Shown here: piece by piece, positions 24,791 through 36,554 of the stretch
Layout: each line of letters starts with the position of its first letter
How positions within the stretch are numbered: position 1 is the stretch's first letter
NCBI GenBank assembly: GCA_030549775.1
Contig: CM060180.1
Span: forward strand, 30,659,090 to 30,723,089
DNA length: 64,000 nt
From: Tamarix chinensis
Taxonomy: Eukaryota; Streptophyta; Magnoliopsida; Caryophyllales; Tamaricaceae
Direction: 5' to 3'
The notes under the pieces: generated by a model
What the model saw: only the letters and a program-made list of their open reading frames with translations
Database searches by the model: none
Told to the model about the DNA's origin: nothing
Made by a program: the position numbers and the translations under genes

Positions 24791-27700
24791 CTAATACCGA
24801 ATGAATGAGTGCACGTGCTTGGTCCATTGTTCTCTCACTTCATCAATTTCTTCAACATTGTATTGCTGGCCTTGTGCATAATCATCGGTGAAAAACTACA
24901 ATGCTCAAGTTTCGATTAATATACAGTTAGCACTTATGTCAAGTACCAAACATATATGTCATGATTCATTAATGGAAAAATATCGAAAAGAAAACATACA
25001 TGGCTTGGATATATGTTGACTGATCTATTTTGGACTATCAAATTCATTGCTCTACATACATAGTATCCACAATCATTGTCGTTTTGCTATTGTGGACATT
25101 GTCAAATGAATTCAGTTAGCTCTCTAACTATTAGATATTAATTTTAATTAAAATAAAATACGAAATAGTTGTCTTCCTACTTACTATGACAGGCTCGTAT
25201 TGAACATTCTTTGGGTCTGGGACACCATTCCCACCTCTCCTTTGATACGCTGTCTGTAGTGCCCTAATAAATAGAGTTGGATACACAATATTGTAAGTAC
25301 GCATATATACCTCAAATAATGAAAGCTAGTAGAATATATGTATAAATAAGCTAATGAAGTAAGAAGTGAAAAGTATACTAACATGTCGATAAATTCCTTC
25401 CCACCACGACAAGCGACTTCAAAAGGCACATCATAGGTTCGAAGGGAATCAAACACATAGACTTTATTAAGATTAGGTCGGACGGCGTACAAAACCCAAT
25501 GTTCAGTTGCGAGGTGAGGAATGAGATAGAGCTTGTTGTGTCCCTCAATCAAAATGCAATCCGCTAAATAGTTTATGTGCCTACCCTATCTTATTGTACT
25601 ACCGTCAGGTATGTAGTATGGGCACACAAACACAATAGAGGACAACATTCCCTCCATCGCAGCTCGAGTAACTACCAACCTATGGACGACAAAAACAATG
25701 CATATTTGTTAATAACTAATAACTCATATCAATTGTACAAGTTAAGAGTACTAAAATCTCAAAATGAAATAATACTTACGTGACATAGACGGCGACACTC
25801 ATGATTGACATCCATTCCTGATTATAAATGTCGCTTATGTCAACCATCGATACCATATAAGTAGCATCGTCCCTCCCAACATACTTAGGATGACAATCAA
25901 TGAAAATATAATTGTCCCTGAGGTAGTTTTGGGCATAAAAATATAATAAAGCTAATGCTGGTGGAGGTTGTCTTTGTTGATCTGAAGAATGAATCTTTTG
26001 TGGGGCAACTAATTTTTCAGATTTAGCTCTCTTTCCTTTAGCAGCGCCCTATTTTGTGTTGCTTGTTCTACTAGCACCTCTCTTGGTTTTACTAGGAGAA
26101 GCAGTCTTCTTTTTTTTTATTCCTTTTTTGATTCCTTAATTGATAATATTAAACAAAATATATATTGAGCATATAAATATATATATGAAAAAGGTATGAA
26201 TAGTATAACCACTAAACAAGGTCTAATAAAGATGTCAAATGTCAATACCTCTTCAGTAGTGAGACGTATTTGATCCGCAGGCCAAGCCACGAAGCTTCCA
26301 TGAGCTTCTAGTACTGTGGTTGCCTCATCGCCCTCTTTATAACAAGACAAGTGCGCACTACCAATAATTGGAGTGTCAATACTCACCGACCTTGTATTTA
26401 GGGCTAAATTGTACCTGTGGATTGTTTGCGTTTCGGTACTGTGACTGATGCGGACCCTTCATTTCGCCAAAATTGTTGAAAGGTCATTCGCTAATAAGTC
26501 ACATTTATGCAAACCCTAAACAAAAATATTACACATTATTAATAATTTATTACACCGAATACATTTAATAACAATTCATAGTTTGTAATGCTTACCTCGG
26601 GAAGAGTAGAAAGAAATGCATCAACTTCACAATTATCTCTAACGCTATTTACATTAGGTATGTGAAGCTGATCATGGTCTACCGAATCGGATGGCTTATA
26701 CCCTTGAGATTTAATAAATGACAACTCTTGCTCCATTGTTGCCATCTGTTCAAATGCCATGTTCAATTTTTGGGTGAGGATGGCGACTTGCTCATTAGTG
26801 CTACGAGAACCACGAGATCGACCACATATGCTCGTTCTCGTAACACCCAATCCAAGGCCCCTGTGCCTTCCAGGGTGTTCTACAATTCCTGTAGCCTGGG
26901 ACACAATGCTATATTGGTCCACCTCCTCATCATCTGACGTTTCAAGTTCGTCCTGTAATGTATATAATATATGTAAATTTAACTTATAGGAATAAGCATA
27001 ATATAATAGTTTTTCAAAAGAAAACTAAGTAGGGTTCTAGATATCTACAAACTTACAATTTTTTGGCTGCAACATCAACATATTCATTAACATATCCATA
27101 TCTTGTTGCTCTAGCCTTCTTCCATAATGTACTAATATTGATGGACGAGGTACATGGGTCCAAGTCTTGGGCTAGGAACTACAAATCAAAAAATATTCTT
27201 AATTAATAATATTATTATAAAATTCGACATTTACATGTAAATAGATAATCACAAAATGCATACCAACTCCTCTTCAAGGCCCGCATAGCCTTTGCGAGCT
27301 ATATTATGCCGGTATTTATTTTGCTTCGCAATCTCTTTATTTTGGGCACTTTTTTCCTATGTGACAAGACAAAACATAATGACATGGTTATTTCAATATT
27401 AAGCATAATGCTGAGATTGATACAAAAAGTTTAATTGTTATCTAACAAGTACCTTAAAATCCCCCGTAAGACGATAAGCAATGAATTGGTTCCAACTTTC
27501 TTGATCGATGAAACCGTATCGTTTGGGTGGGTTCTGTCGTAGAGAACCATCCCTCTTTCTATACATTTTTCTACGAGCTAAATATGACCTAAAGGTTCTT
27601 AGACGCTCCCCACAATCTCTAAGAAGCCATTTCTTCCTACTCTCTGGGACAATGAACACTCTCTGCAAAATAAGACACGTAGATGTATACCAATGTTAAT

Positions 27701-28022
27701 GTAATAAAATTAATAACATTTGAAATACAAAAATGATTACATAAAATAGCATATTTACCGTGATTTCCTGCCAAATATGCTCCTTATGACCCTTTGGAAC
27801 CTGCTTCCAATTATTATAGGAGATAGGAACACGGTTATGGGTCACAACTGAAATGTAAGTCAAGAACATATCTGTGTAAGGGCCGATGGGAAGATTGTAA
27901 GTATTCCATCCCAACTCGACTAATTCTCCTCTATTCCTCATCTTTGTGATGATTCTCATAATCGTAGGTCCTCTCTTCCCTTCTTCATCACTGCTGTCCC
28001 TATCAATATTTTTGTTGGCCAT
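24791..28022 (-). pseudogene. TNPA-like (Transposase_24) - Ulp1 protease fusion gene
   Basis: Multi-exon minus-strand gene. Exon 1 (28022-27759, starts 'MANKNIDRDSSDEEGKRGPT') and exon 2 (27662-27453, 'RKKWLLRDCGERLRTFRSYLA', 'FIDQESWNQFI') end at good GT donors, join in phase, and match the plant Ptta/En/Spm Transposase_24 family. Exon 3 (27356-27264, 'YRHNIARKGYAGLEEEL') and a fourth at about 27178-27057 continue it. A coiled-coil-like segment lies at 26952-26595 and a 'GSFVAWPADQIRL' domain at about 26380-26250. A C48/Ulp1 cysteine protease domain closes it. His is in 'EHWVLYAV' (codon 25499-25501), Asp in 'VFDSLR' (25448-25450) and Cys in 'NDCGYYV' (25069-25071). A TAG at 25087-25089 interrupts the 'CPQ*QN' stretch just before the catalytic Cys. 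The natural stop is probably at 24791-24793. In such elements the N-terminal part would bind subterminal repeats and the Ulp1 part would cleave SUMO-like conjugates (inference). Later exon borders are approximate. Confidence 0.75.
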
Positions 28023-28235
28023 ATCTCAAAATAAATAAATAAATAAATTATGTTAGAATGTTATGTATTGAGCATAATAATGTACCATTATATTATCGAT
28101 ACGAATCAAGCTTAGAAAGAATTAATCTCAAATGTATCATGCTATTCTATATATATATATATATACGAATCATGCTAACATGTTTCCAAAAAGATATTAA
28201 TACTAACCCTAACCTTAATTAACCATAATAAATGA

Positions 28236-28258
28236 TAAACCCTAACCCTAACCCTAGC
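28236..28258. repeat. Short telomere-like (AAACCCTAACCCTAACCCTA) tract
   Basis: About three units of the plant telomere repeat complement, with the single-copy 'ccctaacc' also at 28207 and nearby. Too short for an interstitial telomere. It lies in the upstream region of the CACTA gene, where a telo-box could act as a promoter element (inference). Confidence 0.5.
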
Positions 28259-28360
28259 TAATTAACCATAATTTATTATGATAAAACCTAACCTTAAACC
28301 TCATAAAACTCTAATCCTTAAACCTAGCTAAATGTAATTAAACCATAATATATAAATCAT

Positions 28361-28364
28361 ATTA

Positions 28365-28414
<50 letters not shown>
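28361..28414. repeat. (ATT)n microsatellite
   Basis: About seventeen ATT units inside the CACTA element. Confidence 0.95.
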
Positions 28415-28416
<2 letters not shown>

Positions 28417-29267
28417 TTATTATCATACACAATTATTTCTCTCTATTTAATTATTCACTTTTATATATTCCTTATTTTTTATATGTATTTAATCCTCATC
28501 AAATAGCAATCATTAACATATGCATCTCTAATTGAAATTTTCATTTAATTATGCATGTGCATGCATACGTAAAATATATTTGCATTTCATTATATGACAT
28601 TTCCTATATCTTATTGCTAGTCTCCTATACATATTAATGAAAATGTGTGTGTGTGTAGTTTTTATGAGTGAAAATGTATATAATTCTATACATTCACATT
28701 CATATTATATATATATGTAAAGGTCTCGGCCGGCCAATACATGCATTTGTTAATATATAACAATAACCCAACAAATTCAACAACGAACAACAAAATTTTC
28801 AGCCAACACATTCAACAACACATTTTCGAACGACAAACCGCAATCTTTCAATAACAAACAAACGAAACCCTCTAGCAACATGCATGCATTTATATATATA
28901 CATATATAAGTAGATAAAAAGTTATGAGAGGAAGAACAAACACATACATAAAGTGAGCTAGCTAAAACACGACGGCGAGCAAGTTGAGAGAGGCAAGGGC
29001 TTCAAACACGACGGAGGATGAAGGTGCAAGTGCTGGCTAGGTAGCTTTGGAACAATGACAACACGCACATGTAGAGCCGACAATGGTAGAGGCGTGGTGG
29101 AGAGTTGGCGGTGCGAGGGTTTCCCTTACTTGAGAGGAGCCGGAGTGGTGGTGCACGGTGTGGTGGTGCGAGGGTTTGCAAGGAGAAGGAGAGCAAGAGA
29201 ACGAAGGTGCAGAGAGTCTGAAACTTTTGGCACGAAACAGAACTGAGCGAAATAAATGTTTGATTTT

Positions 29268-29542
29268 GGAGTTTTAATAACAGTTCCTGAGAGAACCGTT
29301 ATTAAAACATTCGGCCTTTTGACAACGGTTCTAATATAAACCGTTATTAAAACCTCTTTTAATAATGATTTAAATAAAACCGTTATTAAAACATTCGTGC
29401 AAATTTTAACGTTGCCCTTTTAATAACGGTTTTGAACTAGAATGTTATCAAAACTCTCCCGTCTATTAATTTTTACGCGTTTGACAACGGTTTTCGAATC
29501 ACCATTATTATTGTCCCGTTATTATTTTCTGTTTTCGTAGTA
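29268..29542. repeat. CACTA subterminal repeat array (right) and terminus
   Basis: Mirror of the left array: facing copies of AACCGTTATTAAAAC and GTTTTAATAACGGTT, ending at the terminal TTTTCGTAGTA. Confidence 0.8.
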
Positions 29543-29931
29543 ATGTTAATAACCTGATACTGTCCTCCATTAATTATATTAATGTTTTCACACAATATTG
29601 TATGTTTGCGGTTTTGGTACATACATTTTAGCTGCTGCGTGCTTCTGATAACGGGGTATTAAATAATATAATATGTACAGAAAATAATACATCATCCGTC
29701 CGTAAAATAAACTAATGTAGCTAGCTAGCCAGCAATACAACCCTAAAAATACTGCAGCATTTCTGTAATGCTGTCTCGGCCCGCACTCGGACGCCGTACC
29801 ATTCTTTCTTGCCTCGTTTCTAAACTACTTGTGTTGTGTGTATTATTATTTATAGCTAGCAAGCATATCTTATAATTTCCCTCGCAAAATTAATACGCGT
29901 ACGTACATATGCACACACATATATATACTCA

Positions 29932-30236
29932 TTAATTGTGAATCGGTGGATTTCTTTGCGCTGAGGAGTAGTCCATCTCAGTTATCTCTATGGTACCATG
30001 ATACTTATCATCACCGCCGTCATTGTTGCCATAGACAACTTCCAGGTCCCGGTTATTGGAATCCGGTGACGGAGATGCGGCATTGGGTGGTGCATCTTCT
30101 TGTTCTTCTTCTTTCCACAGGCCATGAACTTTAGGTTCTGATCCTTTAGTATTGATGATCTCCATATTCTGTGAGGTTGTACTGGTTTTAGTAGTGGAGG
30201 GAGTAGTTGGCATCGTTAGTTTTCTACTGATCTTTC
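29932..30236 (-). CDS. RGF: Terminal exon of an RGF/GLV/CLEL peptide precursor
   Basis: A minus-strand exon of 100 codons preceded by the acceptor ATATTTGCAG at 30237 and ending with a TAA at 29932. The last 13 residues before the stop are DYSSAQRNPPIHN. They fit the RGF (GOLVEN/CLE-like) hormone pattern: an Asp-Tyr for tyrosine sulfation (acidic context 'EITEM' before it), a Pro pair, and a C-terminal His-Asn. The preceding region is acidic and low complexity, like the variable propeptide of the family, which is removed by subtilases. Upstream the exon lacks its own signal peptide, and none with a fitting donor is visible between 30237 and 31140. The exon opens in phase 1, the phase in which the signal-peptide exon at 31809-31884 ends, so the two could be spliced (126 residues). 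Otherwise it is a tandem duplicate with a lost or unseen first exon. Confidence 0.75.
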
Positions 30237-30239
30237 CTG

Positions 30240-31140
30240 CAAATATCATTGAGAAATTAACCTAAGTTAATATATATATATATATATATACATATTATAT
30301 GGCATCGGTTGTTGTTTGATTGATATTAATTAATCATGGCAGGCATGTGTATAAGCAAGCGTATATATCTTTTACATAACAATTTTCTTTCATTTTTTTT
30401 CTCCCCTCCTCTCCTCTCTCTTGCCTCTGAGAACTCGATCGTTCTGGTTGCGCAGATATGTATCTAGCTAGCGTGGAACACAATTAATTGTACTGATCTA
30501 TTGAAACTTGCGAGACTCAGAAGAACATTCGTCGGTCAACCTAATAACTATACTCATGTTTTAAAAGATAGATCTTTGACCGATATTTATTTATTTAATT
30601 AAAATATATAATTTTATATTTAAGTTCTGTGAAAATATATACCGATTAAAGCTTAGCTGGTGCTATTTATTTTGGATTTCTCTAATGCGACGTTGATTGT
30701 AAATATAGGATGAATGGAGTAACACAGTAGAATGAACATCCAATTAATGAACCACGATGACAGAAGAAAGAGAGAAAGAAAGAAGGCTTTTTGAGTGCAT
30801 CTCTTGCATTTTGAACCGGAAATTAGTCAATACATTGCATCATCCTGGCAACAATTAACCAGTAAATCATTTGTCTCTATATCTATCCCAAAAAAAAAAA
30901 AAAAAACTAGTTAATCTAATTAAGCCTTTCAACGTTTGAATAGCTAGCTAATAATCAACTAACTACATCTCTAAATTAAATTAAATTAAACCGAAGGAGC
31001 TAATTAATTCGAGGCTTTCTAAGGGAGGGAAATCCAATGAATCACGACGTACACAGTTAGAGGTAGCTAGGATTGGGAAGGGCTGCTGCTTGGCAGTGGC
31101 TAGCTAGAGAGACGCAGAGACCTACTGATAGTAAATAAAT
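30240..31140. other. Interval between the two RGF peptide exons
   Basis: I searched the minus strand for an ATG followed by a hydrophobic run and a phase-1 donor. The best candidate ('MHSKSLLSFSLSSVIVVH', near 30800) has no donor in the needed phase, so no separate first exon is called. It also holds an A17 tract near 30890. On present evidence this is intron or intergenic. Confidence 0.45.
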
Positions 31141-31143
31141 ATA

Positions 31144-31884
31144 TCAGTGATGCCTAGGGCTATGCCTTCTAGGACCATGGTAATCTTCGTAAAACCATGG
31201 AAACCAATGGTGGTGTTCATGGGTTTCCTTGACAACTCTAGAACCTCTTTTCTTCGATAGTTTAGTACCTGATGAATATGCACACTTTTCTCCTCCTCTT
31301 TCACAGGCAACCAATCCACCTACGTTGTTGTTACTCGCCATACGGTCATCAATATTCTTCGTCTCCTGCATTCATAACCCAAATCTAATTTAATTAGGGC
31401 ATGTACAAGTACAACAAGAGCAAAATCAAATACAACAGTAATAAACATCTATATATATATATATATATATGGAAAAACCTTCACCGTTGGTTTTTAGTAA
31501 GGCGACTTTTTAAATTTATTTAAAAATTAATCAATTTAATTATTACATTTAAACATAAATTACAAGAATATATGTAAGTGGGAAAAGCTGCAGGTTAATA
31601 AGCGCCTTCCCAAACCAACGCTTCTAGAAGTAGCACTTACATTCTTTCTGTGTTGTATAGCTGATTTAAATCCCACGTCAATCCGAATGCCTAAAAATAA
31701 TAAAAATAAAAATAAATATGGGTACAAGTATATAATAATTACCTCAAACTTTGAAATGAAATAGATTAATGAAATAAGCAGATTTTCGAGCGTGTCCGAC
31801 GTGCTTACCTTCAAGTTCAACTACCGAAAGGAGAAGAATCAGAAGATGCAGTGCAAGTAGGAAAAATAACAAAGAAGGCTTCAT
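31144..31884 (-). CDS. RGF: RGF/GLV/CLEL root growth factor peptide precursor (3 exons)
   Basis: Secreted precursor of a sulfated peptide that in known members is perceived by RGFR/RGI receptor kinases to control root meristem and gravitropism. Exons: 31884-31809, 31690-31641 and 31365-31144. Introns have GTAAGC and GTAAGT donors, TTTTAG and TGCAG acceptors, and phases 1 and 0. The product is 115 residues, in the family's usual range. Residues 1-22 form a signal peptide ('MKPS' then a long Leu/Phe/Ile stretch). The middle is basic and variable ('LSKKRGSRVVKE'). The last 13 residues, DYHGPRRHSPRHH, end at the stop. Asp-Tyr is the sulfation site, and His8, Pro10, Arg11 and His12 sit as in known RGF peptides. 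Ser replaces the usual first Pro of the pair and His replaces the usual final Asn. The start was chosen because it directly opens the signal peptide; an upstream in-frame ATG adds only polar residues. A TATA box lies about 150 bp upstream. Confidence 0.88.
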
Positions 31885-32030
31885 ATCTGGAGAACGAGAT
31901 TTTTCGTGGCGGTAGAATTCAGCACAATACAATAAATTAAGGGCAGGGTGGAAGAAATGATAAATTAGAGAGATTTGTGGTGGTGATGGTACGTCGTGCT
32001 GCTCCAGCTAATTAGAGAGATTTTTGTCCT

Positions 32031-32041
32031 CCCTATTTATA
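32031..32041 (-). promoter_or_regulatory. TATA box of the RGF gene
   Basis: The minus strand reads TATAAATAGGG, an excellent plant TATA box, with its last base 147 bp upstream of the start codon at 31884. Transcription would start near 32000, giving a 5' leader of roughly 120 bases. Confidence 0.7.
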
Positions 32042-32459
32042 CGTACGAGAGAATTGCGTTTCCGGGCGTCAAACCAGATGATAGTGGCATATAGTATGGG
32101 TTCTGTCCATCTCTTTAAATATATAATCTACGACGGTCGAAGGGACCCACGTAATTGGTTGGCAAACATGGAGCTTAATATGAGATAAGTGTTTGGTGTC
32201 GCTAGCTAGTTCACCTCTTTTTTTCTTTTTTTTCTTCTTCCCCCGGGGTCGGGGGGCAACTTGTACTCCGTTTATTTTATTTATTTTCAATTAATTCATT
32301 AATATTACATTTTGTACTTGGACCTTTTTCCCTCTCATTGGCCGGGATGTAAGGTAACTAGTTTTAGCCGGGACAGATAGACTAATGACTTTGGTGCTAA
32401 AAAATTTTGTACACGTGTGCCATTAATCCCATCGCAATGATCTTCGTTGATATTATGTG

Positions 32460-33415
32460 GGGGACAAAAAACCCCCTTCAAATTTATTATACAACATAAT
32501 TAAGAGATGAAACAAGAAATATTATTTTTTTATATATACCGAACATTCGATATAGAAAAGATATTTGATAGACTCGATCTATGACGGATGTTAGGTAAAA
32601 AGAGTAATTCATAACTAGACATCATGTATGAGATGTATTTGATATTGGGTTATAAGATTACTAAATAGATATGATTAAACATAAGAGAAATATAAGAATT
32701 ATATATATACAACAAGAATATAAAATTTATGAGGAGTCCAGATAACTACAACACTACGACTAGGCTCATAGCCCAAATCATCTATCTTCCATTGGCATCA
32801 CCTTAAATCACAAATACCAATCACGTTTGCAAAATAAGGTACCATCTACTCATTGGAATGAACAAGTATATCCAGAGGAGTGTACATCGGGCCAAATTTG
32901 AACCAAATTAGAACCGGTTTGGAGATCCATTTTTTACTAAATAACAAATACATTTGTACTTGCTTATGGAATAATACAGTTAATTCAAAAGGAATAGCAT
33001 GCTACACATAAATCTTAGTACATATCAAATAAGGAATATGCAATAAGATACGATTCAATTACATGCACAACACAAGGTAAAACTTAGAGCATAAGTCATG
33101 TTATTATCTTCACTTAACAATTACACACTATATATTCTTATTCACATTGAGTATAGGAAACCCCATTATTCTCATGGAGTGGTAAAATGCCACAACAATG
33201 TTTAGGATAGAACACTCCCGAACCCACAAAAATTAGACTACTAAACCTTAATTACACGTACCCCTTACTATTTGGTAGATCAGGCCCACATAGGATAGAT
33301 TTCGGGCTCTTTGGTTCCAACTAAATTAGGATATTAACACTAATAGACTTTTTTGTGTTGTCTGGTTTAAGCTACTAACACTAATAGACTTTTTCGGTGC
33401 TGATACGTGTGGTCT
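32460..33415 (-). mobile_element. LTR fragment with iterated GTGG motif
   Basis: Near 33165-33240 the minus strand carries two units of the iterated motif, 'CCACTCCATGAGAATAATGGGG' and a weaker neighbour. Near 32464-32480 an 'aaaaaacccccttcaaattt' edge resembles the inverted 3' end of these LTRs. Ends and target duplication are not resolved. It abuts the solo LTR at 33421. Confidence 0.4.
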
Positions 33416-33420
33416 TTTAC

Positions 33421-36400
33421 TATAATACTTCAAATTTTATCTAATTTTAATCTGATTAACTAATACCTTAACCAAATCTTAATATTTATTCTGGATCATT
33501 TATATTTTAACCTAATATTAATTCTAGATGATTGATATTTTAATCTTACTTTAATTTTTTACTCACAATTTAAAACCTAATCCTAACCATAATCCCGCAT
33601 TCATTTTTCATTTTTTCCTTCTCCTTCTCCTTTTCCTTTTTCCTTTTCTTCTTCTCCTGCCCAATTTTCTTCCTCTTCTCTACCTTGCGTGTTCCTTCTT
33701 CTGTACCCTAGCCACACTTATGATTAAGGAAAGAAAGAAACATGGTTTCTTATTTTGGTTGATTCTTTATTTCTTATTAGTAAAAAGTTATGTTTTGATT
33801 TTGCACATACACATAACTTACTTCACCCAATTATCTATTAAATATTTGTCTTTAGTTTGACTTGCTTCTTTGATCTCTACTCAAATATTGCTACTTGAGT
33901 TGCTTTTGTAGTAAAGGTGTCCCCTTTCTCCGAACCCATTGCTATAATTAACAACTTCACATAGATTAAAAATATTTACATGTTATCTTATGATGGTGTG
34001 GATACATTAGCTTGATCATTCAGATTGTCCTATTGGATGATTGGAGCTTAGACTTTGGCTTTTCATCTTTCTAAATTATAGGTATATTGGCTGAATTTAC
34101 ATATTATATTGCTTTTAGGATGATTTATTTGGGCCAACTATGACTATTTAATTTTTTTAATATTATTTTGGAGTATTGTATATCTTAAAATTTTGTATAC
34201 TAGATTGCACATTTTTCCCTCTCAACCTGTACATGCGCTACATGCATGATCGCACACCTTCGCTCTTTCCTTGGCATATTTGTTCCCTCCACTATAGCAC
34301 GCCCATGCTCCACCTTAGCACCATTGTGCACTACTCCTTGTACCATACATTCCACCACACTCCCATACAACCCAAACTCTTCCACTTGTTTTAGTTATCC
34401 CCATTTCCACCATGTTTTGCTTAATTTCCCTTAGTTCTATTCTTAAGTTTAATTGTGTATTATTCTTGTTTTATAGGTAATTGTTTTGGTGATCTCCAAG
34501 GAGGTGGGTTAGGTTTATCCGTAGTTAGAGACCGATGTCCTTTTGGTAATAATACATATCGTAGCTAGAGCTTTTATATGCAATGTGTATATTTGTATGT
34601 GACATCATGTTTGGTGATGTTATATGGACGATTTTATTATGGTAATGCTATTATATGATATCTTGTGTCGTAAGATGAAAAAGTGAGGAGCTTGTGAAAG
34701 TATTTATTTGTGCCTATTGTTGGTTGGTGTAAATTGAGATATGGAATCTATATATAATTATGGTAATATATTTAATGATGATGTATATATTAGAGGTTGA
34801 AAATTATTAATATTGGGGCTCATAAGGTTTTTATGAAAGTATGAGTGTTTTGGCTATTTTAAGGGTATTTTGGTCATTTGATGATAATATTAAAAATAAT
34901 CATGGCATGATAATCTTTGATGGTTTTATGAATTATTTCATAATTAATATGATCAAATGAAAGTTAAGTAAGATACAAATAACCTAATACGAGATTTGAG
35001 GCATTCGGTAAGATAAGGGTATTTTAGTCAATATGGGTTAAATATGAAATTTTGGTGATTCTAAAATGGGCATAGACTTAAAATATGCTAAGTATGATAC
35101 CTAGGATATTAGGGATAATTATTAATATTATAAGTATAATAAAATGAGAATATGGCTAAAATTATAAATAGTAACCCCAGAGGTAGACTTGTTATTGCAT
35201 GTATAATATGTTGGATTTATACCTTAAGTTTTTTGATATAATATTAATTATATTATTTTAGGTTGGTGCACTAAATTTGGTTATGGGATTAGTCCTATGG
35301 GGATAAATTATGCTCATCTTGTGAAATTAGGGTTTCTCAGGAGAATTATGGATATTTTAACCATGTAGTTGTGCTTTATGTGTTTTAATTATGTTTTATG
35401 CATATTTCTATGAGTCCTATATGATAATTTTGATATAAACAACTTTGTATAGTATATTAATTATTTAAAGTGAAAGATCATATTAGTAGACCCGAGGTAT
35501 TATGTGTCCATTCCATCAGACGATAATAGTGGCTCAGGAGAGTTCTACACTAAGAGGTACTTCACTATGTTCCACTAGATTAATAATATTTTGTCCCTTG
35601 AACTTAATGTAGATGAGAATATAATTTGATACAAATAACTAATGAATAAGATATTATTTACTTAAAGTGAAAGATTGAGTTAGGATAAAGGTATTGTGCC
35701 CATTCTACTAAACGCTAATAGTGGCTTAAGAGTGTTCTGTCCTAATAGGTGTTTCAAACCGTTCCACCATCTTAAGAATAGTAGTCAGGAGTGTGTTATT
35801 CTGGTATATGTTAGGTTTGTTCCACATGACAATAATAGTGGCTCGGGTATGTTCTATCTTGAGAGGTGCTTTAGTCCATTTCAATGAATTAAGAATAATG
35901 GGGTCCTATTACTCAATGTAAATAAAAGCATGGATTATGTTTATATCTAATAATGAGTTATGAAATTATTCTTTACCTTGAATCACTTTATGTTAACACA
36001 TGTATATGGTTATTCTATTATGTGAACTTACATTGTTCCTTATAACCTTACTTTGGTTGTATTGTCATCTTACTCAATATGCAGCGTACTGATCATCCTT
36101 CTTATGGGTACTGCTTATTCCCACAAGTAGATAACCCATATATTTTTGTGTAAATTAACTAGAACCATTTGGATGAATATGATGCATATTATGCTTTATT
36201 TGTGGATGAGTGATTCTTAAATATCGAGGTTGAGTATAAAGTCATGTTATCTAATCATTGCTTTTGGTCTAGATACCTTTTAGGGATTTTTAGTTCTGAT
36301 ATATCCCTTTTATATATTTTTATATTGTACTCAAAGTTAATATCTAAAATCTTATTTAATGTTTATGAACACTCTCTTATTCTCCAATTATCATCTTTTA

Positions 36401-36548
36401 AGTCATCCCTGTTTTACCTTATATTCAATGTAAACATGGTATAGTAAAACAAACTTATGTTAAGTATGGCGACAACACTCAACAATTTTGATATAATGCT
36501 CCCGCTAAAATGAAACTTTTCAATAGAAATTTTTTAGGGGGGTTTATA
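33421..36548 (+). mobile_element. Solo LTR, family B, copy 1
   Basis: A 3128-bp unit flanked by perfect 5-bp target duplications TTTAC (33416-33420 and 36549-36553). It starts TATAATACTTCAAATTTT and ends GGGGGGTTTATA. Its sequence is collinear with the interrupted copy at 46621-59843, for example 'ccgatgtccttttggtaata' at 34530 against 'cctgatgttcatttcggtaa' at 57770. It lacks any internal gag-pol, primer site or repeated ends, so I read it as a solo LTR left by recombination. It contains 'ATAATAGTGG' units at 35500-35920. Confidence 0.75.
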
Positions 36549-36554
36549 TTTACT

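Larger units (their letters stand above)
24063..29542 (-). mobile_element. CACTA element with TNPA-like/Ulp1 gene, no TNP2
   Basis: The left end reads CACTACCCCGAAAAGCAG inward. The right end read inward is TACTACGAAAACAG. They form an imperfect terminal inverted repeat (three extra Cs on the left, terminal C lost on the right). Both flanks carry subterminal arrays (24080-24475 and 29268-29520) of TTTTAATAACGGTT paired with AACCGTTATTAAAA. A GC-richer leader block lies at 28960-29250 and the gene runs at 24791-28022. I found no matching 3-bp target duplication ('tta' versus 'atg'). No TNP2-type transposase is present, so the element would need one in trans. Confidence 0.8.

Noticed and set aside
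28236..28258. Interstitial telomere
   Set aside because: Only about three units, too short to mean more than a telo-box-like tract.
30780..30830. Separate signal-peptide exon for the second RGF peptide ('MHSKSLLSFSLSSVIVVH')
   Set aside because: The frame ends at a stop and none of its GT sites is in the phase required by the acceptor at 30236.
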